Shown here piece by piece: positions 1-8,400 of a stretch of DNA of 12,381 nt; the stretch's first letter is position 1, and every line of letters begins with the position of its first letter. This DNA is from Euryarchaeota archaeon UBA220 (GTDB lineage: Archaea > Thermoplasmatota > Poseidoniia > Poseidoniales > Thalassarchaeaceae): assembly GCA_002501885.1 (NCBI GenBank), contig DAON01000053.1, positions 1-12,381 of the forward strand, read 5' to 3'. Under the pieces are notes generated by a model that saw only the letters and a list, made by a program, of their open reading frames with translations, ran no database searches and had not been told where the DNA came from. A program made the translations under genes and the position numbers.

Positions 1-2333
1 CCTGCCACGATTTGCAGACGCTCGACCCCGTCTTGGACTTGACTGGACCTAATGATCCGAATTTCCCCAACTTCTCCTGCTTTGTCATGATGCGTGCCCC
101 CGCATGCTTGGACATCGTGCTCACCGATTCTAATGATACGGATTTCACTATGTTTGGGTGGTCCGCCTTGATACAACTCAAATCCAAAACGGGCATCTGC
201 ATCGGCCCTATCTAGGACTAACTTGTCTACTGTTGGATTGGCACTAATGATGTCGTTCGCATGATCTTCGATATTGTCGAGATCTTCTCTAGACAGGCGC
301 TGGTAGTGAGTCAAATCAATTCTTGCGTATCGTTCGCCCTTGTTCGATCCTGCCTGCCAGACATGCGGCCCTAGGAGGGAGCGAGCGCTGCCTCCGACAA
401 TGTGTACGGCTGTATGGTGATCCATGAGTTGCCTTCGACGATCCCAATCAACAACTCCAGATATAGAGCCAGAAACTGGACCATCTGTGAGATGGTAAAT
501 GACTCCGTTCTCAATCCTAGTGTCTGCGACATTGACATCTCCTAGAGTTCCTTGATCGCCTAATTGGCCCCCTCCTTCAGGATAGAAAAGGGTACTATCT
601 AGTACAATCGAGTGGGTCGGGGCGATGCTTACTTCAGAAGAGAGGTTTAGTGCCCCCAACTGCGCTTCAGTAAGTTCTTTGCACGCCAATACTGAAGCGT
701 CGAATGAGGTCCGATTTGTATCTTGATAGTAATTTTGAACTGTGAGTGGATAGTCTTCGTTTTCAAATAGCTCAGAATGGCCTCTTGCAGATGCTGCGGC
801 CTTGGTTCTCTCGGCATTTCTTGCTGCCATGTCTGCTGCGAACCCTACTCTCACTCCGAGTTGAGTCCATCCAGCCCTATTTGCAATAGAAGCGACCATA
901 TCAGGATTCAGGCCTCTCTCTTCGGCCAGCCGGAACAGAGTCTCATCCGGTGCCTCCTTGGCACCCTGAGGCAGGTCCCTAAGGGCAGTTCTTACGGCAG
1001 CCTCGCCCTTACGAAGCATCTCGTGATAGCGCTGCTCCTCCAAAGTTAGAATGGCAAGAGTGCCTTCACGGGACTGGACGAATCCAGAATAATCGAGATG
1101 AGTATCGATATGGTGCGCAGCGAGCTCTGCAAGTGAAACATCGAGGCCCAGGTCTGCCTTCATCCTACAAACTCGGCGAGAGAGCATTCGAACAAGATAG
1201 CCTGCTTTCGCATTGCTGGGAACCAGGCCATCTCCTAGCATATTGCAAATGGCGTGCATATGATCCGGGATTGCATAAATTCCGGAAAGCGGCTCGGTTA
1301 GTCTCTTCAACTCCTCAACAGAGACTTTCAGGCCCGATTCGACTAGGCGTTTTGATAGAATAGAATAGAGGGAATCGACATCTGTACCTACATCGATATT
1401 GAGAATCCCTGCCAGCCTAGATAATTCTCCAAGAAGAATATCGGTCTCAGCTGAAAGTCCTAATCCTGAAACAATTTCATCAAATCCGGCCAGTGACTTG
1501 AGCCAATCTATCGATTCGGGATAGATTGCCTCGTAGATAGTCGGAGTTCCGGCCGCGGCCCAGCAGAATCTCTCCAATCCATAACCCGTATCGATAATCT
1601 GTAAGTCCATCTCTCTATACTTCAGACCCTTAATCTCTACATCTCCTCCCTCATGTTCCTCCAGATTCATGAAGACGAGTGTTGCAAGTTCTAGGCCTCC
1701 TACTATGACTTCCAGAGCAGGTCCTGCATTGCCCCCTCCCGACCATGGGTTCTCAAGGTAAGTTATCTCTGAGGGCGAAATCCCTAGATGTTCACAGAGC
1801 ATCTCATCGCAGTATCTAACACACTGGTCAATCCAGTAAACAACATCTCCTTCCTTGGGCCGATTAAAGGCGTGATGAGCCATCATCTCAAAGGTAGACA
1901 AATGTCGACCGGAACGCCCTACTGCGGCTACATCGGTCAGTCTGATACAGGGCTGAGAAATACCTAGAGGATTTGCAGGCGGCGGAACCATCCCACTAGT
2001 TACATGGGGTTGAAAGTCGGCAATTGAAGCAATTGTCAGATGAATGTCGTCGCGCCATCTGGCGATTACTGGATAGGGTGTGACGCGTTCGTGATTACGC
2101 TGCTCAAAGAAATTTAGAAACATCTCACGCATTGCATCCTTGAGTGCCTTCCCCCTCATAGGATAGCCATCGATAATTGGCTTACCGATGAATGTATAAG
2201 AGTCCTCAACAGAGTCTCCACAGGTATCTCTAGTTGGATCTCTAGTCCAGAAGAATTGACCAGTAACTCTGCAAGTTCGGCGAATGAATCCAGCCTCCTC
2301 CCAGTACGGGATATGAATCTCCCCGAACGCCAC
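1..2333 (-). CDS. alaS: Alanyl-tRNA synthetase, archaeal type (3' end beyond window)
   Basis: This cytoplasmic class II synthetase attaches alanine to tRNA-Ala and edits mischarged Ser or Gly. The frame is open for 777 codons from a GTG at 2333 to the window edge, and I see no frameshift in the stretches I checked. Visible in order are the archaeal N-terminus (GQFFWTRDPTRDTCGD, about residues 25-40), class II motif 2 (ARWRDDIHL, R92-D96), motif 3 (GYGLERF, 250-256), and the editing domain with its zinc ligands in HTAVH (H640, H644) and CGGTH (C744, H748). Archaeal AlaS is usually about 900 residues, so roughly the last 120-140, the C-Ala domain, lie outside. GTG 2333 was chosen because a seven-base Shine-Dalgarno match sits four bases upstream and an in-frame TGA lies just before it. 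Oddity: two of the four N-terminal Cys usual in archaeal homologues are replaced (T24, E43). The gene is divergent from rtcB. Identification is very secure. Confidence 0.97.
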   Translation of the reverse strand, partial: MAFGEIHIPYWEEAGFIRRTCRVTGQFFWTRDPTRDTCGDSVEDSYTFIGKPIIDGYPMRGKALKDAMREMFLNFFEQRNHERVTPYPVIARWRDDIHLTIASIADFQPHVTSGMVPPPANPLGISQPCIRLTDVAAVGRSGRHLSTFEMMAHHAFNRPKEGDVVYWIDQCVRYCDEMLCEHLGISPSEITYLENPWSGGGNAGPALEVIVGGLELATLVFMNLEEHEGGDVEIKGLKYREMDLQIIDTGYGLERFCWAAAGTPTIYEAIYPESIDWLKSLAGFDEIVSGLGLSAETDILLGELSRLAGILNIDVGTDVDSLYSILSKRLVESGLKVSVEELKRLTEPLSGIYAIPDHMHAICNMLGDGLVPSNAKAGYLVRMLSRRVCRMKADLGLDVSLAELAAHHIDTHLDYSGFVQSREGTLAILTLEEQRYHEMLRKGEAAVRTALRDLPQGAKEAPDETLFRLAEERGLNPDMVASIANRAGWTQLGVRVGFAADMAARNAERTKAAASARGHSELFENEDYPLTVQNYYQDTNRTSFDASVLACKELTEAQLGALNLSSEVSIAPTHSIVLDSTLFYPEGGGQLGDQGTLGDVNVADTRIENGVIYHLTDGPVSGSISGVVDWDRRRQLMDHHTAVHIVGGSARSLLGPHVWQAGSNKGERYARIDLTHYQRLSREDLDNIEDHANDIISANPTVDKLVLDRADADARFGFELYQGGPPKHSEIRIIRIGEHDVQACGGTHHDKAGEVGEIRIIRSSQVQDGVERLQIVA

Positions 2334-2337
2334 GCTC

Positions 2338-2344
2338 TCACCTC
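2338..2344 (-). promoter_or_regulatory. Shine-Dalgarno site of alaS
   Basis: GAGGTGA on the minus strand lies four bases before the GTG at 2333 and matches the standard anti-Shine-Dalgarno core over seven bases. It decides the start codon, because the AlaS frame has no ATG nearby. It also shows that this gene is read from a leadered mRNA, unlike the apparently leaderless giant gene in the same window. Confidence 0.75.
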
Positions 2345-2376
2345 TATGCTTACCGATTCGATGTCACGACTTGAAA

Positions 2377-2393
2377 GCGATTGTCAAAATCGC
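2377..2393. repeat. Inverted repeat in the alaS-rtcB divergent region
   Basis: GCGATT (2377-2382) and AATCGC (2388-2393) form a perfect six-base dyad around GTCAA. It lies in the roughly 110-base region between the divergent alaS and rtcB starts. It could be an operator for either gene or a chance dyad. I see no convincing TATA box for either gene in this stretch; the best candidate for rtcB is the weak TAATGTGTA at about 2411-2419. Confidence 0.35.
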
Positions 2394-2446
2394 GCTAAGA
2401 TACTCGTCTCTAATGTGTAAAGTTCTACGGCGCGTTGAAATCAAAG

Positions 2447-3937
2447 ATGCTCCACGACTCGAATATGAGTTCCTCTTGGCGTGACTATCTGAGTTCTGAT
2501 GCTGATGGGAGAATGAGAATCTCGAAGCATGGCGGGATGCTTACAGATGCATTGTTGATTGCAGATGCAGAGCATTTGGCAGTGCATACTGATGACCGTA
2601 GTCCAGAACAATTGTGCAACACGGCAGCAATGCCTGGAATTGTCGGCGAGGCGTGGGCCATGGCTGACTGGCATTTTGGATACGGGTTTCCAATTGGGGG
2701 CGTGGTTGCTACAGATGTCGAGGCAGGGGAATTAGGTGGCGCGATATCTCCAGGAGGAGTTGGTTTTGATATCAACTGCGGAGTGCGCCTATGTTCGATG
2801 GATATCGAGCTCAAAGATATTGATTCTAAGGCTCTTGCTGGGATGCTATCCAAACAGATTCCGGCAGGTGCTTCTAGCAAGGGAGGAGTGGGCCTAAATG
2901 ACACTAAGATGGATTCTATCCTAGGAAGTGGCGCCGCTGGTGCAATCGACATGGGTTGGGGCGAATCTAGGGATCTCGAAGTCATCGAATCGCACGGAGT
3001 TCTTGAGAGTGAAGAACGAAGAGTTGGCGAAAGAGCCGTGAAAAGAGGTATGAAGGCATTAGGGACTTTAGGTTCGGGGAACCACTTCCTAGAATTGCAA
3101 GTTGTAGACCGAGTAGTAGACCCAATTGCAGCATCGGCTTATGGGTTGCGAGAAGGTCAAATTACTGCGATGATTCACACCGGTTCGCGTGGCTTAGGGC
3201 ATCAAGTATGTAGCGAACATGTCGCAGCCATTGAATCAAAGTACAATCGATCCGGGGATGATTGGGTCGCCTCAGAGTGGGGATATCGACTCAAAGATAG
3301 ACAACTTGCTGCTGCGCCGATATTCAGTCGTGAAGGAGAGGCATATCTCGATGCGATGAGGGCGGCTGGGAACTATGCATTCGCAAACCGCTCGGCTCTG
3401 ACTCAGAGGCTGAGAGGTGTGCTGCGAGAACACTTGGGGCCTGACGGAGACTTGGAAGTGGTCTACGATGTTAGTCATAATATCGCCAAAGTAGAGGATC
3501 ATGTAGTACATGGTAAGACATGCAAGTGTTGTGTCCATCGTAAAGGCGCAACTAGGGCACTGGGAGGAGATCACCCTGAGCTCGCATCACGGTTCTCGTC
3601 TGTGGGTCAGCCGGTTCTAGTTCCAGGAGACATGGGCACTGCTTCGTGGGTCCTCGCAGGCCCAACCAAGGGCGGAAATGATGCCTTTGCTTCATCTTGC
3701 CATGGCGCCGGTAGGCAACTATCTAGGACGGCTGCTAGGAAGAGCGTGGATACCAACGAATTGATGAATAGACTCGAGCAACAAGGAGTCCATGTCAGGG
3801 CCAAGACTCCTAATGTTCTATCCGAGGAGGCCCCGGAGGCATACAAGGATGTGGATGATGTTGTCAGATTGACTAATCGAGCAGGGTTAGCAAGACCTGT
3901 TGCTAGATTGCGACCACTGGCAGTAATCAAGGGTTAA
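2447..3937 (+). CDS. rtcB: RtcB, tRNA-splicing 3'-phosphate RNA ligase
   Basis: RtcB joins RNA 2',3'-cyclic phosphate or 3'-phosphate ends to 5'-OH ends, using GTP and Mn2+. In archaea it seals tRNA exons after intron removal. The 496-residue length is close to the roughly 480 of archaeal enzymes, and there is no intein. Numbered from ATG 2447, the metal and catalytic residues appear in order: D108 and C111 in GVGFDINCGVRL, H213 in GSGNHFLE, H244 in IHTGSRGLGH, H344 in YDVSHNIAKVE, H419 (the nucleotide-linked His) in SCHGAGR, and K495 in the C-terminal LRPLAVIKG. The VHRKGATRA and PGDMGTASWVLAG blocks are intact, so the enzyme should be active. The start is uncertain: TTG 2435, ATG 2447 and ATG 2465 all keep the fold, and none has a clear ribosome site. 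Oddity: a CKCC cluster (C359, C361, C362) just before the HRKGATRA block. No archease partner is in view. It ends in a four-base convergent overlap with the next gene. Confidence 0.97.
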   Translation: MLHDSNMSSSWRDYLSSDADGRMRISKHGGMLTDALLIADAEHLAVHTDDRSPEQLCNTAAMPGIVGEAWAMADWHFGYGFPIGGVVATDVEAGELGGAISPGGVGFDINCGVRLCSMDIELKDIDSKALAGMLSKQIPAGASSKGGVGLNDTKMDSILGSGAAGAIDMGWGESRDLEVIESHGVLESEERRVGERAVKRGMKALGTLGSGNHFLELQVVDRVVDPIAASAYGLREGQITAMIHTGSRGLGHQVCSEHVAAIESKYNRSGDDWVASEWGYRLKDRQLAAAPIFSREGEAYLDAMRAAGNYAFANRSALTQRLRGVLREHLGPDGDLEVVYDVSHNIAKVEDHVVHGKTCKCCVHRKGATRALGGDHPELASRFSSVGQPVLVPGDMGTASWVLAGPTKGGNDAFASSCHGAGRQLSRTAARKSVDTNELMNRLEQQGVHVRAKTPNVLSEEAPEAYKDVDDVVRLTNRAGLARPVARLRPLAVIKG

Positions 3938-4479
3938 CTCTTCGAAGTGAGGATCAATTCAATTTGGTCGTTGTCGTTCATGATGTAATTCTCAAACTTG
4001 TCATTTGACTCGCCGTTCACATTCATACTAATGTCATACTCTTCCCAATCAGAAACTCCGTTTCTGTTGATGTCAAATTCTTTGTCAGGGGTGATTGAAG
4101 GTCCTCCTTCTCTCTCCCATACTTCGAAGAAAGCTCCAACGGGGACATTGTACTTCTTGGGAGTCTCAATATGCAACTTAGTAAATCCTGTATTTGTAGA
4201 ATCATGAACATGAATCCACCGCATTCCCTCTTCACATCCGAACTGATCGATTCCTGTATTTTCTGGAATAGCCAATTGCTGACCATCAACAATCACCTTC
4301 AGATTAGGGTGGTAGTGTTCCGAAATTCCGACATCGGCGTGATCTAAGCCTCCCAAGCATCCGTCGGAAACTTCCCAGTCCGGAGATGCTTCGAGCGCTT
4401 CGGGCTGCCACAGGGCAACTACAACAAAAGCAACAGTAGCAACTGCTGCGCCGATAAGCAACACCCTCTCTGCGTCCAT
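3934..4479 (-). CDS. Membrane-anchored His-rich surface protein with EF-hand-like loop
   Basis: This is a 181-residue protein of unknown function. An N-terminal hydrophobic segment (about residues 5-24) should act as an uncleaved anchor, with the rest outside. The body shows an HYHP motif (H55, H57), KVIVDGQQLAIPENTGI (61-77), WIHVHD (H90, H92), LHIETP (H103), GAFFEVW, and VNGESNDKFENYIMNDNDQI near the end. From memory this order matches a family of small anchored proteins in Nitrososphaeria (Thaumarchaeota) and other archaea with HIHP, IPANIGI, HTHD and IHVES blocks; its role is not established. The paired His suggest metal binding (inference). C41 and C82 could form a disulfide. A loop at 136-147, DINRNGVSDWEE, resembles a calcium-binding EF-hand and is inserted between the FFEVW and VNG blocks. 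The stop overlaps the rtcB stop; the start is 50 bases from the divergent glycosylase start. Confidence 0.85.
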   Translation of the reverse strand: MDAERVLLIGAAVATVAFVVVALWQPEALEASPDWEVSDGCLGGLDHADVGISEHYHPNLKVIVDGQQLAIPENTGIDQFGCEEGMRWIHVHDSTNTGFTKLHIETPKKYNVPVGAFFEVWEREGGPSITPDKEFDINRNGVSDWEEYDISMNVNGESNDKFENYIMNDNDQIELILTSKS

Positions 4480-4529
4480 GCACCTACGAAGTGCGAAGTC
4501 GTCTTGAAGTATGTGACTGTGCGAATAAC
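4480..4529. promoter_or_regulatory. Divergent promoter region between surface protein and glycosylase
   Basis: Only 50 bases separate the two divergent ATG starts. Neither direction shows a strong TATA box at the expected distance. The pentamer GAAGT occurs three times (4488-4492, 4495-4499, 4506-4510), the last near where both TATA elements would be expected. The minus strand has AGGTG almost touching ATG 4479, too close for a normal ribosome site. Function is inferred from position alone. Confidence 0.3.
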
Positions 4530-5153
4530 ATGTCCACTAGTTCTGTTCCAGATTACTGGGGACTAGCGAAACGGGATTTGTCATCAGACTCGGTCCTTTC
4601 TCAATTGTTTGAGGAGTATGATGATTCTATACTGGCCTCAGACGGGAATCTGTTCAGAACTCTTATCGTTTCAATCGTGGGTCAGCAAATCTCTACGGTA
4701 GCCGCCAGCGCCGTTAGAGAAAGGTTGGAGAGGCTAGTGGGAGAAATTGAACCAAAGAGAATCCTAACACACTCTCACGAGGAGTTGTTGTCTTGCGGGC
4801 TATCAAATATGAAAGCCGAATACATCGCTGGGCTGGCTCTAGCTTGGACAGAGGGCTACGAAGATATCAATTGGCAGAGCCTTACTGATGAAGAAGCGAT
4901 TTCCAAACTGACTGCCTTGAGAGGAGTTGGTGTGTGGACAGCAGAGATGGTACTAATCTTTGCACTTCTCAGGCCGGATGTTCTGCCATTGAAGGATATA
5001 GGATTGATTAGGGCTATAGAAAGGCAGTATAATCAAGGGAGTGTGCTTTCAACGGAGCAGATTCGTGAGATTTCACGCAACTGGGCGCCTTGGAGGACAG
5101 TAGCCACTTGGTATCTCTGGCGTAGCATAGATCCTGAGCCAGTGCAGTACTGA
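4530..5153 (+). CDS. HhH-GPD DNA glycosylase, AlkA-like (3-methyladenine type)
   Basis: This is a base-excision-repair enzyme of the helix-hairpin-helix GPD superfamily, most like the DNA-3-methyladenine glycosylase II (AlkA) branch, which removes alkylated purines from DNA. Numbered from ATG 4530 (207 residues), SIVGQQIS (48-55) is the conserved early helix, GLSNMKAEYI (90-99) matches the family's G-x-x-x-x-K-A-x-x-I block, LRGVGVWTAEMV (130-141) is the helix-hairpin-helix, and D156 in LPLKDIGL is the expected catalytic Asp. WAPWRTVATWYLWR (185-198) is the typical AlkA C-terminal block. The Cys ligands of an iron-sulfur cluster are absent, which argues against the endonuclease III/MutY branch. 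The protein lacks the N-terminal domain of E. coli AlkA, as many short archaeal and bacterial forms do. An upstream in-frame GTG at 4491 would add 13 residues but leaves almost no promoter room. Exact substrate preference cannot be read from sequence. Confidence 0.92.
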   Translation: MSTSSVPDYWGLAKRDLSSDSVLSQLFEEYDDSILASDGNLFRTLIVSIVGQQISTVAASAVRERLERLVGEIEPKRILTHSHEELLSCGLSNMKAEYIAGLALAWTEGYEDINWQSLTDEEAISKLTALRGVGVWTAEMVLIFALLRPDVLPLKDIGLIRAIERQYNQGSVLSTEQIREISRNWAPWRTVATWYLWRSIDPEPVQY

Positions 5154-5330
5154 TTACATCGAGTATCCGCGCTTTGGTTGATTTGGAATCGAAGAGGCAG
5201 TTCCAGACTGAACGCCGTCTGCCTCTTCCATGATTATCGTGAGTAGCGTATTGACTAATGCCCTCAGTTCCTCTACTTCTCCCTTTAGTTCCTCAAATGT
5301 ACCTGCTTCGCCCCCATCACTCATGCGCAT
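5154..5330 (-). CDS. Small predicted coiled-coil protein, function unknown
   Basis: I do not recognise this protein of about 58 residues. From about residue 11 the segment FEELKGEVEELRALVNTLL, continuing TIIMEE, has hydrophobic residues at near-heptad spacing with Glu/Lys between them, as in a short dimerising coiled coil. The ends are polar and probably disordered, and the C-terminus is basic (NQPKRGYSM). There is no signal peptide or membrane span. Its stop codon directly abuts the glycosylase stop (5153/5154). A TATA-like TTTATA at 5380-5385 on the same strand supports transcription. Start options in frame are TTG 5360, ATG 5330 and ATG 5324; I chose ATG 5330, but 5324 is about as likely. 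The codon pattern and upstream signals favour a real gene, but the evidence is moderate. Confidence 0.6.
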   Translation of the reverse strand: MRMSDGGEAGTFEELKGEVEELRALVNTLLTIIMEEADGVQSGTASSIPNQPKRGYSM

Positions 5331-5337
5331 CCCATCT

Positions 5338-5353
5338 GGAGGATTACTCCTCC
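5338..5353 (-). promoter_or_regulatory. Hairpin with GNRA-type loop covering a Shine-Dalgarno-like sequence
   Basis: On the minus strand GGAGGA, GTAA, TCCTCC forms a perfect six-pair stem with a four-base loop of the GNRA class (GUAA in RNA). It lies just upstream of the ATG at 5330 and about where transcription from the TTTATA box would begin. The 5' arm GGAGGA is Shine-Dalgarno-like, so the stem would hide it. If TTG 5360 is the true start, the same bases are simply coding. No U-run follows on either strand, so it is not a typical terminator. Confidence 0.45.
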
Positions 5354-5379
5354 GAGTCAATGAGCCCTTATCTATGGCC

Positions 5380-5385
5380 TATAAA
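5380..5385 (-). promoter_or_regulatory. TATA box of the small coiled-coil gene
   Basis: TTTATA on the minus strand is the best TATA-like element in the 85 bases between the giant gene's stop and the small gene. Its centre is 25-29 bases before 5357-5353, which would place the transcript start at the foot of the hairpin. The rest of 5361-5445 shows no gene and no clear terminator. Confidence 0.5.
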
Positions 5386-5445
5386 CAAGCAAGGTGAGAC
5401 TAGATGCCAGAGTATGTTTCTATGAGAATAGGAAATTGACGGAGA

Positions 5446-8400
5446 TTAGTCTTCGTCTTCTTCCTCATATTCATCTTCGTCATACTCTTCGTCTTCTTCG
5501 TCTTCGTACTCTTCGTCTTCGTACTCCCAATCCTCTTCATAGTAGGATTCGTCGTCGTCTTCGTAGTAGTAGTCGTCATCGGAACGCCTTCGCATCATCA
5601 CTAGAGCAATGGCAATTACTGCCACCGCTGCAATAGCTGCAATCATTACAATCTCGGAGTCTCCGCTACCTTCATCCTCACTAACAGGTTGCTTGACATT
5701 AATTCCGGTAATTGCCTGATACGGATTATCAAAGTCCTCATCGATAATTAGGTACAGATTGGGTTGACCCGCCCTCCATGCCTCCCATTCGAATACACTG
5801 TTAACGCTGGAACTCTCTGCGGGCAAATCAATCGTTACCTTTCCGCCTTGAAGTGTAGATAGCGACTCCCTCCACTGAGTCCCATCTACTAACTCATAGA
5901 GGCCCACGACTAATTCGCCATCTCGCTTGCCCGGATTCTCCCAGAAAGTCTCGATAGTGATTATGTCTCCAATATTGGGCGTTAAAGTAGGATTAATCAC
6001 AGAACGAGAGTATGCGCCCAAGAACTCCATTATCCTCAGAGTTACTTGCCTGGGTGCAGAATCACTACCTTGGCCTATAATTTCATTTCCAGACTTATCT
6101 GTGGATGTAATCCAGAACCAGATGTAATCGCCCGCCTCTATTCTCATGTCATTCATTGGATTGAGATCTAGAGATGACTGGTAGATATCATTGGTTTCAC
6201 CATCGATAATCAGAGAAAGTTCTCCACTGTCCTCGGTACCTGCAATCGGGTTGTTGCTGCGTACATAGACCCAAGATACTTGCAATGGGCCGTCCATCAT
6301 TCCAATTTCATCCACCATAGTCACTGTAACTGTAACATCTCCTAGTAAATCCGAGTCCAGCAGTGTAAGCGAAGAGTCTGGGTAATCAGCCAGATTGAAC
6401 AACGCCTGAGGGCTCTTACTGTCTACAGTTACTGAAGCGTCGGAATTCGATACAGATGAGCCGCTGCCTGGGACATTCAGTACGTAAGTTGTTACTGGCA
6501 TCTCGGGATGTAGTGGAACTCTTGAAGGGAGAATCATGGATCCCGAGAATCTTCCTTCTGGGTCGACATCGACTACTAAGTCAATTTCTTGAGTCCCATA
6601 AATCACTTCAATCTCAACCTGCAAATCATTTGGAATCTCCGTGATTTGTATCTGTGAGCCGGCGTAAACGATTGTTCCTTCCATACCGAACTCATCGCCC
6701 TGCTTTAGGTATAGCATGTCTCCTACGGGTTCAATGTTCGGAGGAGTGAGATCTGCTAGAGTATCGGGAAGTGCCATCAGTTTGTTGTCAAGATCCCATG
6801 TCAACTCGCCTATGTTATTTTGATAGGCTACTGTACTGTAATCATCCTCGACACTAATGCTTGGCTTACAGCCGAGTTGTCCGTCTTCCCAAGGATAGTC
6901 CCAAGACAATTCGAATCCGAGGCTCAATTGAGTGATTGCCGGGGTAATCTCGGTGGATTGTGCGCTAAGGGGCGAGACCATGCTATCGTCGGCTGTCCAC
7001 AGTGTCCCTCTTGATGGATCATAGTTGAACTTACCAAGGTTAGTTGGGCCATCACCACATAGCATGATGGTGATGTTGTCCAAGGTGTGGATTCCATTGG
7101 GCTCATCGATTTGCATCGTGAATGTATGAGGGATTCCTGCTAGCAGATACCCTAGTTCGCGATCCAAGTCGAAACCAGAAGAAATTAGGTTAGTCGGCTC
7201 ATCTGTTGCAACGACTATGCTAGCCCACGAGTTCGCGGCCCCGGGGCCACCTCCTGTGCCTCCTTCCTGATATGTGTAGCCAGCCCAGTCAGTGCCTTCT
7301 ATGTACATGTGAACCATGCTATTGAATGGTAGGGCTGAGACATCTATTCCTGGGAATTGAACTTGCTGTTGGCCGGTCATTCCAGATGTCAGAGGCATTG
7401 TGATTGAGAGGTATTCGTCCTCATCGGCGATTCCATCCAAATTTGTATCTTCCAATGTCTCACGCCAGTATCTCAGAGTTATTGATTCGCCACGAGCCTC
7501 TGCCTCATCTGAGGTTACGAATAGCGTTAGTGTGTTCTCCGGCTCCCAGACCTTACCATGTGCAGGTTGTAGTCCGATGTCAGTGTTGACCTCAAGCGGA
7601 CCGAGGACAGGAGGGTTGTAGTCGACTTCAACAGTTACCTGAGGTGGAACTCCCGTCACATCTTCTGCTCCAGTAGCAGATCCGGTTGGCCCCACTACTA
7701 GCATCATCGGCGACAATGCTAGTTCTGAAAGTGAGGCAGGTGGTGAAACGATTCCTGAGAACTCTCCGCCCTCCATCGAAGACAGTGCGAATAGGTTCCC
7801 GGACAAGTTGAGTCCAACCGAATAGTCTGACATGTGAGGTCGATGACTGGTTGAGTCTTGGAAACGAACTGTTCCTGAAACATTCAGATCGGAACCATAC
7901 ATTACGGGGAACGGATAGAATGGCGAGAATTGATTCGAAAGTAATCTTCCCGACATATCGCGAACCTCGAAAGAGTCGACCTGGAGGTCGTTCTCAACTG
8001 CCTTAGCACCTGACTGGCCGCTGAAAGATACTGCAGGCCATACTGATTCGCCAGAAGAATCGATTGCTTGCGCTACCCAGCGAATGCTGTCTACATCATC
8101 CCAACCCCAACTGACTTCAAACATCCAGTGAACAGCGATATCCTCCCATCCATCATTATGGATCACATTGTCAGTATAGCTTGATTGTTCATCCAAGTCT
8201 GCTGATGATGCTCCCGAAGATTGTCCAAAGGTTGGAGATGCTCCGGCCGAGATATCCCACCCATAGACTGGATCCTTAGTTACATCAAACTCTAGAATCA
8301 CTCCATCGGTGGCAGTTCCTCGCAGTATAATCTTCTCAATCTCAGAGTTATCGAAAAGATGGTGGTGTTCGGTTACTATCTCGAAAAGTTGTCTGTCAGG

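Noticed and set aside
2156..2341. Minus-strand open frame of 61 codons at the start of alaS
   Set aside because: It is a shifted frame over the AlaS N-terminus; the AlaS frame gives family motifs through the same bases.
2485..2985. 166-codon minus-strand frame opposite rtcB
   Set aside because: It lies antisense to the RtcB active-site blocks, is rich in Pro/Ser of the kind that antisense frames give, and has no recognisable domain.
4491..4529. GTG 4491 as the glycosylase start
   Set aside because: It leaves 11 bases to the divergent gene and adds residues (including two Cys) before the usual family N-terminus; it cannot be fully excluded.
5338..5353. Hairpin read as a terminator for the glycosylase gene
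   Set aside because: It lies about 185 bases past that stop and is not followed by a U-run on the plus strand.
5394..5636. Plus-strand 80-codon frame rich in Arg and Leu
   Set aside because: It is the antisense of the acidic tail codons of the giant protein; its composition comes from the repeat on the other strand.
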